Shown piece by piece: positions 1-8,900 of a stretch of DNA of 12,076 nt. The position numbers were made by a program, and so were the translations under genes. The DNA is from Bog-756 sp049517675 (GTDB taxonomy: Bacteria > Actinomycetota > Acidimicrobiia > Acidimicrobiales > RAAP-2): positions 1 through 12,076 of the forward strand of contig JBEKRV010000087.1 of assembly GCA_049517675.1 (NCBI GenBank), read 5' to 3'. Under the pieces are notes generated by a model, which did not search any database, was not told the DNA's origin, and saw only the letters and a program-made list of their open reading frames with translations. The stretch's first letter is position 1. Each line of letters opens with the position of its first letter.

Positions 1-456
1 CCGGTACTGGCCATCGCCTTCGTGGCCGCACTCGGCCCGAGCGAGTTCCACACCCTGCTGGCCGTGGCCATCGTCTGGTGGCCCTTCTACGCCCGGATCA
101 TGCGGGGCGAGATCCGCTCCCTGGCCGCACGTCCCCACCTGGAGGCCGCGGCCCTCGCCGGGGCCGGTCCGTTCCGACGGGCCTTCCGTCATCTGCTGCC
201 CGGGGCGGTACCGGCCATCGTGGTGACCGCCAGTCTCGACGTGGGCAACCTGGTGCTCACCCTGGCCGGCCTGTCCTTCCTCGGCCTGGGCGCCCCCGCC
301 CCGGCCCCCGAGCTCGGCGCCATGGCCGCCCGAGGCCTGCAGTTCCTGCTCCAGGAGTGGTGGGTGCCGGTGATGCCGGCCATGGCCGTCTTCCTGCTCA
401 CCCTGGCATCCAACCTCGCCGGGGACGGGCTCAACAACGCGATGAGCGACCGGTGA
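1..456 (+). CDS. ABC transporter permease, DppC/OppC type (5' end missing)
   Basis: Inner-membrane permease subunit of a peptide/nickel-type (PepT family) ABC importer; it would pair with the downstream permease to form the channel. The reading frame is open from base 1, so only the C-terminal 151 residues are present. Visible are the cytoplasmic EAA loop that contacts the ATPase (EAAALAGAGPFRRAFRHLLP, window residues 48-67), the family signature LSFLGLGAPAPAPELGAM (91-108) and a last membrane segment (about 122-140). The gene ends 10 bases before the next permease, so the two are co-transcribed. No binding protein or ATPase gene lies in the window; they may be upstream. The substrate cannot be read from the permease; association with a ureohydrolase suggests a guanidino compound, or nickel, and this is inference. 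Confidence 0.93.
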   Translation, partial: PVLAIAFVAALGPSEFHTLLAVAIVWWPFYARIMRGEIRSLAARPHLEAAALAGAGPFRRAFRHLLPGAVPAIVVTASLDVGNLVLTLAGLSFLGLGAPAPAPELGAMAARGLQFLLQEWWVPVMPAMAVFLLTLASNLAGDGLNNAMSDR

Positions 457-466
457 GGGCCGGGGG

Positions 467-1474
467 ATGCCGGTCGTGATCAAGTTCGCCGCCAAGCGGC
501 TGGTGTCGATGGTGCTGATCCTGTTGGCGCTGACCGCCATCGTCTTCCTGCTCCAGAAGCTCAGCAACGTCAACCCGGCCCACGCCTACCTGGGGGCGAA
601 CGCCTCCCAGGCGGCCATCGACCACGAGACCCGCATCCTCGGCTACGACCGCCCGCTGATCGACCAGTACATCCACTACGTGAGCGGAGTGCTGCACGGA
701 GATCTCGGTGTGTCACTGCGGACCCGGCACCCCGTGTCCACCGACATCGCCACGTTCCTGCCGGCCACCCTCGAGCTCGCGCTCACCGCACTGCTCCTGG
801 CCGTGCTGCTCGGCACGTTCTTCGGCCTGGTGTCGGCTGCCCGGTTCCGGGGCGCGGGCGCCTTCCGGATCGTGCTGATGGCCCTCGCCTCGGCCCCGGT
901 CTTCCTGCTCGCCCTGCTCCTCATCCTGGTCATCAGTGGCGACCTCCACTGGCTGCCGGGGACCGGTGACACCGGCTACACCAACGCGCCCACCGGGCCG
1001 ACCGGGATGGTGGTGATCGACGGGATCCTGCACGGCCAGCCGGCCGTGGCCTGGGACGGGGTCCGCCACCTGATCCTGCCGGCCATCGTGGTGGCCATCG
1101 GACCGGCCGTGTCCATCGGCCGGGTCCTGCGGGGCTCCCTCGAGTCGGCCATGGCCTCCGACTTCGCGCGCACCGCCCGGGCCAAGGGGCTGAAGGAACG
1201 GTCGGTGGTGGTCCGCCATGCACTGCGCAACTCGGCCAGCGCGGCACTGTCGATGACCGGTCTCCAGGTCGGCCTGATGTTCGCCGGGGTCGTGGTGGTC
1301 GAGACCATCTTCGCCTGGCCCGGCATCGGGCTCTACGTCGACCAGAGCATCCCCCAGGCCGACTTCCCGGCCATCGCCGGGGTGACGCTGGTGCTCGGCG
1401 TCGGCTACGTGGTCATCAACGCCGTCGTCGACATCCTCCAGGCCGTCGTCGACCCCCGTGTCACTCTCGAGTGA
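467..1474 (+). CDS. ABC transporter permease, DppB/OppB type
   Basis: Second membrane permease of the same peptide/nickel-type importer. It has 335 residues, the usual length for the family. The N-terminal membrane helix (about 8-29) is followed by the periplasmic segment with LGYDRPLIDQYIHYVSGVLH (58-77) and GDLGVSLRTRHPV (78-90), both typical of DppB. Further membrane segments lie near 103-125, 133-157, 202-220, 262-283 and 303-326. The EAA loop is SDFARTARAKGLKERSVVVR (231-250), and the C-terminal signature is VETIFAWPGIGLY (278-290). The chosen ATG has GAGGG 7 bases upstream, overlapping the stop of the preceding gene; a GTG at 476 is an alternative. The order here is C-type then B-type, the reverse of the common dpp/opp order. 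The next gene begins 41 bases downstream behind a strong ribosome binding site. Confidence 0.95.
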   Translation: MPVVIKFAAKRLVSMVLILLALTAIVFLLQKLSNVNPAHAYLGANASQAAIDHETRILGYDRPLIDQYIHYVSGVLHGDLGVSLRTRHPVSTDIATFLPATLELALTALLLAVLLGTFFGLVSAARFRGAGAFRIVLMALASAPVFLLALLLILVISGDLHWLPGTGDTGYTNAPTGPTGMVVIDGILHGQPAVAWDGVRHLILPAIVVAIGPAVSIGRVLRGSLESAMASDFARTARAKGLKERSVVVRHALRNSASAALSMTGLQVGLMFAGVVVVETIFAWPGIGLYVDQSIPQADFPAIAGVTLVLGVGYVVINAVVDILQAVVDPRVTLE

Positions 1475-1504
1475 CGGTCGGTAGCCCAGGTCTCCACCCG
1501 CCAC

Positions 1505-1510
1505 AAGGAG
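1505..1510 (+). promoter_or_regulatory. Strong Shine-Dalgarno for the ureohydrolase
   Basis: AAGGAG sits 5 bases before the ATG at 1516 and fixes that start. The conserved ureohydrolase core begins only near residue 66, so this site shows that the gene has a genuine N-terminal extension. Confidence 0.7.
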
Positions 1511-1515
1511 TCACC

Positions 1516-2663
1516 ATGTCCCACGACATCGAGCCGCAGTCCTCCGGCGCCACCGCCGCGGCGGTCGACCCGCTGCCGGCGCCGCCGCCCACCCGTGCGC
1601 CCGGGCCGATGGACCTCAACCGCTACGAGACGGAGATGGCGTGGCAGGGCATCCAGACGTTCATGAAGCTGCCGCTGTGCCTCACCCCCGAGGACCTGCG
1701 GGCCGGGGCCGTCGACGTGGCCATCGCCGGTGTGCCGTGGGACCAGACGGCGATGACCCGGTCGGGCACCCACCTCGGGCCGAAGGCCATCCGGGGCTGC
1801 GACCACCTGCCCAGCCCGCCGTGGAGCCGGCCCCACCTGCACGTGCGGGTCGACCCGTTCGAGCACCTCGACGTCTGCGACTACAGCGACGCCGAGGTGA
1901 TCATCGGCAACACCGAGCGCACCTCCGCCAACGTCCGTGCCTTCGTCGGCGAGATCCTGGAGGCCGGGGCCCTGCCGATCATCCTGGGGGCGACCACGGG
2001 ATCACCTGACCGGAGGCGAGGGCCGTGGCCGACCACCACGGCCACGGCAAGATCGGTGTCGTCCACTTCGACGCCCATGCCGACACGGCCCCGGACATGC
2101 AGGGCGAACTGGCCGGCCACGGGACACCGATGCGCCGCCTGATCGAATCCGGAGCCGTCCTCGGACGTAATTCCGTCCAGGTCGGCCTGCGGGGCTACTG
2201 GCCCGGGCCCGACGTGGTGGAGTGGATGGAGGACCAGGGGATGCGGTCCCATTGCATGGCCGAGGTCCAGCGCCACGGCTTCGACACCGTGCTCGAACGG
2301 GCGCTGAACGAGGCGCTTTCCGGATCGGCCGACCTCCTCTACGTGTCGGTGGACGTCGACTCCGTCGATCCGGCCCACGCCCCGGGCACCGGGTCGCCCG
2401 AGCCCGGCGGCCTCACCAGCATCGACGTCCTGCGGGCGGTGCGCCGGATGACCGCGGAGGTCGGCATGGTGGCCATGGACATCGTGGAGGTCAGCCCGCC
2501 CTACGACTCGGGGAACAACATCACCGCGCTGTTCGCCCACCGCTGCGTCCTGGAGGGACTGACCGGTACGGCCATGCGACGGCTGGGCATGACCGAGCCC
2601 GACTACCTCGACGCCCGGGCCGCCGGCGGCCCCCCGCCGCTGCCCGACGGACCCGTTTCATGA
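1516..2663 (+). pseudogene. Ureohydrolase (agmatinase/guanidinobutyrase/guanidine hydrolase group), disrupted by frameshift and stop
   Basis: Enzymes of this binuclear-metal family hydrolyse a guanidino group to urea plus an amine, or guanidine to urea and ammonia (nickel-dependent GdmH). Repaired, the protein is about 382 aa, longer than usual agmatinases (about 300-320), with an N-terminal extension containing GIQTFMKLP (45-53) as in the GdmH/guanidinobutyrase branch. The metal-ligand motifs are GGDH (158-161), HFDAHAD (184-190) and SVDVDSVDP; also seen are APGTGSPEPGG, QVGLRGYWPG and VEVSPPYD. The frame shifts at the G-run 1986-1990: a missing base turns LGGDHGIT into LGATTGSP. In the restored frame a TGA (2007-2009) stands where homologues carry a hydrophobic residue; TGG (Trp) mutated to TGA would explain it. 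From 2010 to 2663 the frame is clean. Either this is a recent pseudogene or these are two sequence errors. The substrate is not decidable from sequence alone. Confidence 0.85.
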
Positions 2664-3319
2664 GCGTGGACGACGAGCCGACGGCGACCCCCGTCCCGGA
2701 CTGGCTGTCCGGCGCGTGGGTCCGCGACGGCCGGTCGATCGCGAACGGGCCGCCCGGCGAGTGCAGCGACGTGGTCTGGCTGCAGGTCGGACCGTGGTTC
2801 GCCGATGTGCGCCTCCCGCGCCCGGGCCGGGCGGCGGGGCACCCGTTCGACGAGGCCCACGCCTTCAGTGGGCTGCTCGAGGTCCTGACGCCCGGAGACG
2901 ACGGGACCCGGGTGGCCTGGCACCACGACCTCGACTCGGCCGAACTCCCCGGCGACCCGGACACGGCCGTGGTGGCGGTCCGGGAAGGGGTGCTGGTCGA
3001 GTCGGGTGAGGGGTACGTCGAGTGGTGGGCCCGCCCCGAGGCGACGGTCGACCACCCGCCACTGGTGCTGGAGTGGCGACCCGTCCCCGATGTCGGGGGC
3101 GGTCCGGCGGGGGCCCGGGTGGTCTGCACCGGGGGCATGGCGGTGACCGTGTGGTCGGGGCCGACGGCCGGCGGGGCGTGGTGCGCTGCCGGCACCGGGT
3201 GGGAACCGGCCCGGGTCGTGGGCGTGCCCCCGTCCGGCCTCGACATCGCCGGCGCGCTCGGCGCCGGGCTCACCGACGTCCGGCTGCCGGCCGGCTGGCA
3301 CCGACAGGAGGCGCCGTGA
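2660..3319 (+). CDS. Conserved-looking hypothetical protein, probably beta-rich
   Basis: I do not recognise this 219-aa protein with certainty. The ATG overlaps the ureohydrolase stop (ATGA at 2660-2663), so it is translationally coupled. There is no signal peptide or membrane segment, so it is likely cytoplasmic. It is rich in Trp, Gly and Val with short alternating hydrophobic stretches: WLSGAWVRDGRSIANGPP (15-32), then VVWLQVGPWFADVRLP, then FSGLLEVL and VAWHHDLD, then DTAVVAVREGVLVESG and YVEWWARPE. The arrangement suggests a beta-barrel or lipocalin-like fold, similar in pattern to bacterial hypothetical proteins that carry a WLQ...DxRxP segment and a later D...VVxxxxxLxExG segment. No catalytic motif is evident. 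Tight coupling to the ureohydrolase and the downstream hydrolase implies a shared pathway; ligand binding is speculation. Confidence 0.8.
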   Translation: MSVDDEPTATPVPDWLSGAWVRDGRSIANGPPGECSDVVWLQVGPWFADVRLPRPGRAAGHPFDEAHAFSGLLEVLTPGDDGTRVAWHHDLDSAELPGDPDTAVVAVREGVLVESGEGYVEWWARPEATVDHPPLVLEWRPVPDVGGGPAGARVVCTGGMAVTVWSGPTAGGAWCAAGTGWEPARVVGVPPSGLDIAGALGAGLTDVRLPAGWHRQEAP

Positions 3320-4107
3320 CCATCGGACCGAGGGCGGCCCACGGGGTACGCCGCGTCGTCCTGCTCACCCTCGGTTGGGAGGACCTGCCGAAGTCGGTGT
3401 CGATCCACGGTGCACCTGCTTCCGACCGCCTGCGCGAGCCGGTGCCCGGGGTGCTGCTGCAGTGCGACGGCGGCTGGCTGCTGCTCGACACCGGATTCAA
3501 CCCGGCACTCATCCGCGACCCGGCACTGCGGCGGCGCTTCCACGGCGACCCGGCCTTCCGCCCGGTCCTCCCCGGTCCGGGCGAGCCGCTCGAGGAGGCG
3601 TTGGCCGGGGCGGGCATCGCCATGGACGAGATCGTCACCGTGGCCGTCAGCCATCTGCACAACGACCACGCCGGCGGCCTGCGGCACTTCGCCGGGCGGG
3701 TGCCGGTGCACGCCCAGCGGGCCGAGCTCGAATTCGGGCTGGCCGACCACCCCACCCCTGAACACCACGCCATCTTCCGGGTGGACTTCGACGACCCGAC
3801 CATCGACTGGCACCTGGCCGACGGGGATGCCGAGATCGCCCCCGGCGTCACCGCGGTGCTGACCGCGGGCCACACCCCCGGCCATCAGAGCTTCGTGGTC
3901 GACCTCGACGACTCGGTGGGCGGGGGCGGGCTGGTCTTCGCCTTCGACGCGGCCGACCTGACCGAGAACATCGAGGGCGAGCTGCCGGTCGGCCGGCTCA
4001 AGAGCCTGGCCGCCCAACGGGGCTACGAGCTGGTTCCCGGACACGATCCGGTGGTGTGGCCGGCCCTCACCCGGCGATTGGCCGAACGGTTCGCCACCAC
4101 CGGTTGA
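3316..4107 (+). CDS. Metallo-beta-lactamase-fold hydrolase, AHL-lactonase-like
   Basis: 263-aa two-zinc hydrolase. The GTG start overlaps the previous stop (GTGA, 3316-3319) and has AGGAG 5 bases upstream (3306-3310). The metal-binding set is complete: SHLHNDHAGG (H113, H115, D117, H118), GHTPGHQS (H186), FDAAD (D211) and PGHD (H243). The motif order and spacing match AiiA/AttM-type N-acyl-homoserine lactonases. The N-terminal part with GVLLQCDGGWLLLDTGFNP (45-63) is the usual first strand pair of the fold. No signal peptide is seen, so a cytoplasmic enzyme is expected. Family members open lactones, but many relatives hydrolyse other cyclic esters or amides. In an operon with a ureohydrolase it might open a ring in a guanidino-derived compound; that is inference. 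It is the last gene before the convergent operon. Confidence 0.88.
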   Translation: MTIGPRAAHGVRRVVLLTLGWEDLPKSVSIHGAPASDRLREPVPGVLLQCDGGWLLLDTGFNPALIRDPALRRRFHGDPAFRPVLPGPGEPLEEALAGAGIAMDEIVTVAVSHLHNDHAGGLRHFAGRVPVHAQRAELEFGLADHPTPEHHAIFRVDFDDPTIDWHLADGDAEIAPGVTAVLTAGHTPGHQSFVVDLDDSVGGGGLVFAFDAADLTENIEGELPVGRLKSLAAQRGYELVPGHDPVVWPALTRRLAERFATTG

Positions 4108-4108
4108 G

Positions 4109-4124
4109 CCGGGCCGCGGCCCGG
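4109..4124 (+). terminator. GC-rich perfect palindrome just after the plus-strand operon
   Basis: CCGGGCCGCGGCCCGG is a perfect 16-base palindrome starting one base after the stop codon of the lactonase-like gene, between two convergent operons. It could fold as a hairpin on either strand. No T-run follows, so if it terminates transcription it is not a classical intrinsic terminator. Confidence 0.35.
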
Positions 4125-4150
4125 TCGGGTGCGGCGCCCGGCCCCGGGTT

Positions 4151-4201
4151 GAGCGTCCGGAGAGGCTCAGCGTCCGGAGTGGCTCAGCGACCGGAGAGAT
4201 G
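4151..4201. repeat. Three tandem copies of a 17-bp unit spanning the 3' end of allophanate hydrolase
   Basis: Units at 4151-4167 (GAGCGTCCGGAGAGGCT), 4168-4184 (CAGCGTCCGGAGTGGCT) and 4185-4201 (CAGCGACCGGAGAGATG) differ at only a few positions. The right-hand unit holds the last codons (SGR) and most of the stop codon of the minus-strand allophanate hydrolase. The others lie just beyond it, so the gene's tail appears to have been duplicated into the intergenic space, probably by slippage. Confidence 0.7.
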
Positions 4202-5926
4202 GGCACGCCATCCCCCCGATCCGGTGATCTCGTCCGCCCCGTCGAGGGCGGCCGGTTCACACCCGAACCCGGGCACCTCGGTTCCGTCGGCCAGGATGAC
4301 CGGTCCGATGGTCATGGGGTGGGGGAGTCCGGCCACGAAGGTGGCGAAGCCGGCCGGGGGGAGCTCCCATACCTCGACCTCGATGGCCGCGCCCGGGGCG
4401 TCGTCCCCCACCCGCACCAGGCCGGGTTTGGGAGGCTCGGTGGCCAGGGCGTAGAGGCGGTAGGCGGGGGCGGTCGTGGTCGTGGCGACCAACCGGGCGC
4501 CCCGGTCGGTCAACTGGCGGTTGAGGGGCTGGCCCGACAGATGGGCGCCGGCCACGGCCAGGCGCACCGAGGGGAACGCCGGTCGGGCCCAGGCGTCGTC
4601 CGACGCGGGGGCCCCGGCATCGTCGGCGTGCTCCACCCGCCGGGCGAGGTCGGCCTGGACGCGGTCGCTCCACGCCGGGCCGATGAGGCTGACCCCGAAG
4701 GGCAGCCCGTCGACCGGCTCGGACGGTACAGCGACCGCGCACAGGTCGAGAAGGTTGACGAAGTGGGTGAACACACCCAGTCGGGCGTTGACTCCCACCG
4801 GGTCGGCGGCCACCTCGGCCAGCGTCGGATGGAGGGCGACGGTGGGAAGGACCAGTGAGCAGGCCCCGGCGGACGCCAGCAGCTCGGCGGCAACGGCGGC
4901 CAGGCGTGCGAGTGTGTCGGTGTCCCGGGCCAGGCGTGCGGCGGAGAGGCCCGCAGCGGACGAGATGATCGGCCCGACCACCGGGTCGACGTCGTCGGGG
5001 TGGGCGTCGACCCACGCCCCCACTGCGTCGTAGCGCTCGGCCAGGAAGGCGCCCTGGTAGAGGAGGCGCCCGGCCTCCAGGAACGGGTCGAGGTCGATCA
5101 CCTCGGTGGTGCACCCGCGCCTCTCGAGGCGGTCGACGGCGGCCTCGTAGCTCCGGCGCCGTCCGGGGTCGAGGTCGACCAGGGCAGCGGGCGACGCTCT
5201 GCCCACGACCGGCGACGCCGGGGGTCCGAGCGGCGCGGTGAGAGGCACGGCTCTGCGGTCGGCCCCGTCCGCCGCCTGCTGGGGCGGTCCGGTGGCGACC
5301 AGGACGGCCAGCACCCGCTCGGCCAGGGTCACCGACCGGGCGAACACCGACACGCAGTCGAAGGAGCGGCAGGCCGGCACCACGCCGGTGGTCGGAACCA
5401 GGCCTCGGGTGGGCTTGACCCCGACGATCCCGTTGAGGGCGGCCGGGACCCGGCCCGAGCCGGCCGTGTCGGTGCCCAGCGAGAAGTCGACCAGGCCGAG
5501 GGCCACGGCCACGGCCGACCCGCTCGAGGACCCGCCCGAGATCCGTGCCGGGTCGACGGCATTGCGTACCGCCCCGTAGGGGCTGCGGGTTCCGACCAGG
5601 CCGGTGGCGAACTGGTCGAGATTGGTCTTTCCCACGTAGACCGCGCCGGCGTCGACCAGGGCCCCGACCGCCGGTGCGGTGGAGGTGGCCATGGTGGAGT
5701 ACGCGGGGCAGCCGGCCGTGGTCGGCACTCCGGCGACGTCGATGTTGTCCTTGACCGCGAACGTCCTGCCGGCCAACGGCAGGTCCTCGCCGGCGGCCAG
5801 GCGGGCCTCCACCGCGGCGAAGGCCGCGGAGAGACCGGCCACCCCCGCCCGGTCGATCCACACCTCGTCCCGCTCGGCGGCGTCGATGCGGGCGACCAGT
5901 GCGGCGGCCCGGTCGTCCGGGATCAC
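4184..5926 (-). CDS. atzF: Allophanate hydrolase
   Basis: Hydrolyses allophanate to ammonia and CO2, the last step of the carboxylase route for urea or guanidine. The protein has 580 residues, close to AtzF. The N-terminal amidase-signature domain (about 1-430) has catalytic Lys59 (FAVKDN), Ser133 (SGGSSSGSA) and nucleophile Ser157 (GTDTAGSGRVPA). Their spacing, 74 and 24 residues, is the same as in AtzF (K91/S165/S189). The C-terminal domain (about 450-580, with VAGAHLSGQPLNRQL, VEVWELP and PMTIGPVILADGTEVPGF) is the small domain particular to allophanate hydrolases, linked in the family to decarboxylation and assembly. The GTG start overlaps the carboxylase stop (GTGA on the minus strand, 5923-5926). 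The frame stays open upstream of this GTG, but that part lacks amidase character and overlaps the carboxylase gene. Confidence 0.96.
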   Translation of the reverse strand: MIPDDRAAALVARIDAAERDEVWIDRAGVAGLSAAFAAVEARLAAGEDLPLAGRTFAVKDNIDVAGVPTTAGCPAYSTMATSTAPAVGALVDAGAVYVGKTNLDQFATGLVGTRSPYGAVRNAVDPARISGGSSSGSAVAVALGLVDFSLGTDTAGSGRVPAALNGIVGVKPTRGLVPTTGVVPACRSFDCVSVFARSVTLAERVLAVLVATGPPQQAADGADRRAVPLTAPLGPPASPVVGRASPAALVDLDPGRRRSYEAAVDRLERRGCTTEVIDLDPFLEAGRLLYQGAFLAERYDAVGAWVDAHPDDVDPVVGPIISSAAGLSAARLARDTDTLARLAAVAAELLASAGACSLVLPTVALHPTLAEVAADPVGVNARLGVFTHFVNLLDLCAVAVPSEPVDGLPFGVSLIGPAWSDRVQADLARRVEHADDAGAPASDDAWARPAFPSVRLAVAGAHLSGQPLNRQLTDRGARLVATTTTAPAYRLYALATEPPKPGLVRVGDDAPGAAIEVEVWELPPAGFATFVAGLPHPMTIGPVILADGTEVPGFGCEPAALDGADEITGSGGWRAHLSGR

Positions 5927-8900
5927 GCCGGCGGTCCGAGCACGACCAGCGGTCGACCGGAGTCCACCTGGTCGCCGGGGGTGACCAGGACGTCGACCAC
6001 CACGCCGGCGACCGCCGCGGTCACGTGCATCTCGGTCTTCATGGCCTCGAGCACCACCAGGTCCTGACCGCGCTCGACCACGTCGCCGGGCCGGGCCGAG
6101 ACCTTCCACACGCTGGCCGTCATCGGGGCGCCCACCACCGACCCACCGTCGGGGGCGGTCACCGTGGCGACGTCGACCGCGGCCGCGTCCTCGCGGGGCT
6201 CGAACTCGCCGGCACGCTTCCAGGCGTCGCGTTCGGCGGCGAAGGCCGCTGCCTGGTGCTCCCGGAACTCGGCGATCGACCCGGCGTTGTCGGTCAGCAG
6301 CCGCTCATAGTCGGCCAGGCGGAACACCCCCGGCTCGATGTGCACGTCGAGCCGGCCGGCGGCCATGTCGGCCCTGGCGTCGAGCAGCTCGTCGGCGCTC
6401 ACCGGATACCAGCGGATCCGGTCGAAGAACCGCAGCAGCCATGGGACCCCCTGCTCGAACGGCGGTTTCTGCGAGTAGTGGCTCCAGATCTGCACCGTGC
6501 GCCCGACCAGCTGGTAGCCGCCGGGCCCCTCGAGGCCGTAGATGCACAGGTAGGAGCCGCCGATGCCCACCGCGTTCTGTGCGGTGGTCGTCCGGGCCGG
6601 GTTGTACTTGGTGGTGACCAGCCGGTGGCGCGGGTCGACCGGGGTGGCCAGCGGTGCGCCCAGATAGACGTCGCCGAGGCCGAGGACCACGTAGGTGGCG
6701 TCGAACACCGTCCGCTCCACCTCGCCCACGTCGGCCAGGCCGTTGATGCGACGGATGAACTCGATGTTGGACGGGCACCAGGGGGCGTCGTCGCGCACCC
6801 CGGCCACGTAGCGGTCGATCGTGTCGCGGATGGCGGGGTCGTCCCAGGACAACGGCAGGTGGACCTCACGACTCGGCACCTCGAGCTCGGCGGTCGGCGG
6901 CAGGTGCTCCTCCAGGTCTCCCACGACGTCGAGGACCCGGTCGAGGTCGGTGACGGCCGGGTCGAAGTGGACCTGGAGTCCCCGGACCCCCGGTGTCAGC
7001 TCGAGCACACCGTCCGTGCCGGTGGCCGCCACCCGGTCGGCGAGGCCCTGGACCCGGGCCCGTAGGGCCAGGTCCAGGACCATGTCGCCGTACTCCACGA
7101 GCAGGTTGTCGTCACCGTTGGCCCGGTAGGTGACGGACGGGCCGTCGCCGGCGGGAGTGCGGGCCAGGACGCCCGAGCGCCGATCGCCGCCCCCGGTGCG
7201 TCGTCGGTGGGCATCGGGGACCGGGACGAAGCGAACGGTGTCGCCGGGGCGCAGCTGGCCCAGCTTCCAGCGCTCGGCGGTCACCACGGTGGCCGGGCAC
7301 ACGAACCCGCCCAGGCTGGGACCGTCCGGGCCGAGGATGATGGGGAGGTCGCCGGTGAAGTTGACCGCCCCCACCGAGTACGGGGTGTCGTGGATGTTCG
7401 AGGGGTGCAGACCGGCCTCGCCTCCGTCGGTCCGGGCCCAGTCCGGGCGGGGGCCGACCAGGCGCAGGCCGGTGCGGGCCGAGTTGAAGTGGACCTCGTA
7501 GTCGATGTCGTAGAGGGTGTCGAGGTCGGACTTCGTGAAGAACTCCTCGTCCGCGTGGGGTCCCGGCAGTACCCCGAGCTCCCATTCGGTGCGCCATCCG
7601 TCGACCGCACCGTTCGGTGCCGCCGGGCGGGGCGTCGGCGCGACGCCGCCGGTGCCGGGGCGCAGGACGTCGCCGGGACGCAGGGGCAGGCCACCGTGGC
7701 CGCCGAACACGCCGAGGATGAAGGTGGCCCCGCTGCCCAGGTAGTCGGGCACCGACAGTCCGCCCTCGACGAGCAGGTAGGTGCGGATGCCGGGCGGGCC
7801 GACGGCTCCGATGTCGAGGGTGGCGCCGGCCCGCACCACGAAGGGCAGGCCCTGGACCACCGGTCGCCCGTCGCAGGTGGCCTCGCACGGGGCGCCGGCC
7901 AGGCAGAACTCCGTGTCGGCCGTGCACAACAGGGCCGGGCCGGCCAGGGTGATCTCGAGGCCGGCGGCGCCCTCGGGGTTGCCGAGTGCCCGGTTGCCCA
8001 TACGGAACGAGCGGTCGTCCATCGGGCCCGACGGGGGCACGCCGACGTGCCAGTAGCCGAGGCGGCCCGGCCAGGCCTGCACGGTGGTCTGGGTCCCGCC
8101 CCGCAGCACCTCGATCCGGGGGGAGGGGTCGGCCACCGCGGCCAGCGTGGCCGTGGTGTGGGAGACACCCCGCACGACCGGGTCCGCCAGGGCGGCACCG
8201 AGGAGGCCGAGGTTCGTCTCGATGCCGGCGATCGTCGTCTCGGCCAGGGCGCCGCCCAGGATGTCGAGCGCCGCGTCGCGCTCCGGCGCCCAGGCGACCA
8301 TCTTGGCCAGCAGAGGGTCGTAGGCGGCGGTGACCTCGGTACCGGCCTCGACCCACCCGTCGACACGCACCCCGGTGGGGATCGACACCTCGGTGATCCG
8401 ACCCGGGCTCGGGCGGTAGTCCCGGGCCGGGTCCTCGGCGTAGACCCGGGCCTCGACGGCATGTCCGCGCTGCTCGGCCGCTGCCAGCTCGCCCATGACC
8501 TCGGTGTCGCCGTTGGCCAGGCGGAGCATGGCCGCCACCAGGTCGATCAGGTAGATCTCCTCGGTCACCGGGTGCTCGACCTGCAGCCGGGTGTTGACCT
8601 CCAGGAACGACGCCTCCTGGCGGTCGGTGTCGTAGACGTACTCGACCGTTCCCACCGAGCGGTAGGAGACCGAGTGGGCCAGCCGGGTCGACGACCCGGC
8701 CAGGGTGCGGCGGACGTGGTCGGGCAGTCCCGGGGCCGGCGCCTCCTCGACCACCTTCTGGTTCCGGCGCTGCAGCGAGCAGTCGCGATCGCCGAGGACC
8801 ACCACCGATCCTCCGCCGTCTCCGACCACCTGGACCTCGATGTGGCGGGCCCGCTCGACCAGGCGCTCGATGAAGACCCCACCGGTGCGGAATCCGGCCC

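Noticed and set aside
1471..2142. 223-codon frame starting at 1471 as the ureohydrolase gene
   Set aside because: The start precedes the strong AAGGAG at 1505-1510, and everything after about 1989 is out of frame relative to the conserved protein; the true frame continues to 2663.
2025..2663. A separate 212-aa protein starting at GTG 2025
   Set aside because: It has no ribosome binding site and is the C-terminal part of the ureohydrolase without the GGDH metal ligand; it is treated as part of the disrupted gene.
2521..4260. 579-codon open frame on the minus strand
   Set aside because: It lies antisense to the hypothetical and lactonase-like genes, has low-complexity Pro/Arg/Ser/Gly composition and no domain; a shadow of high G+C.
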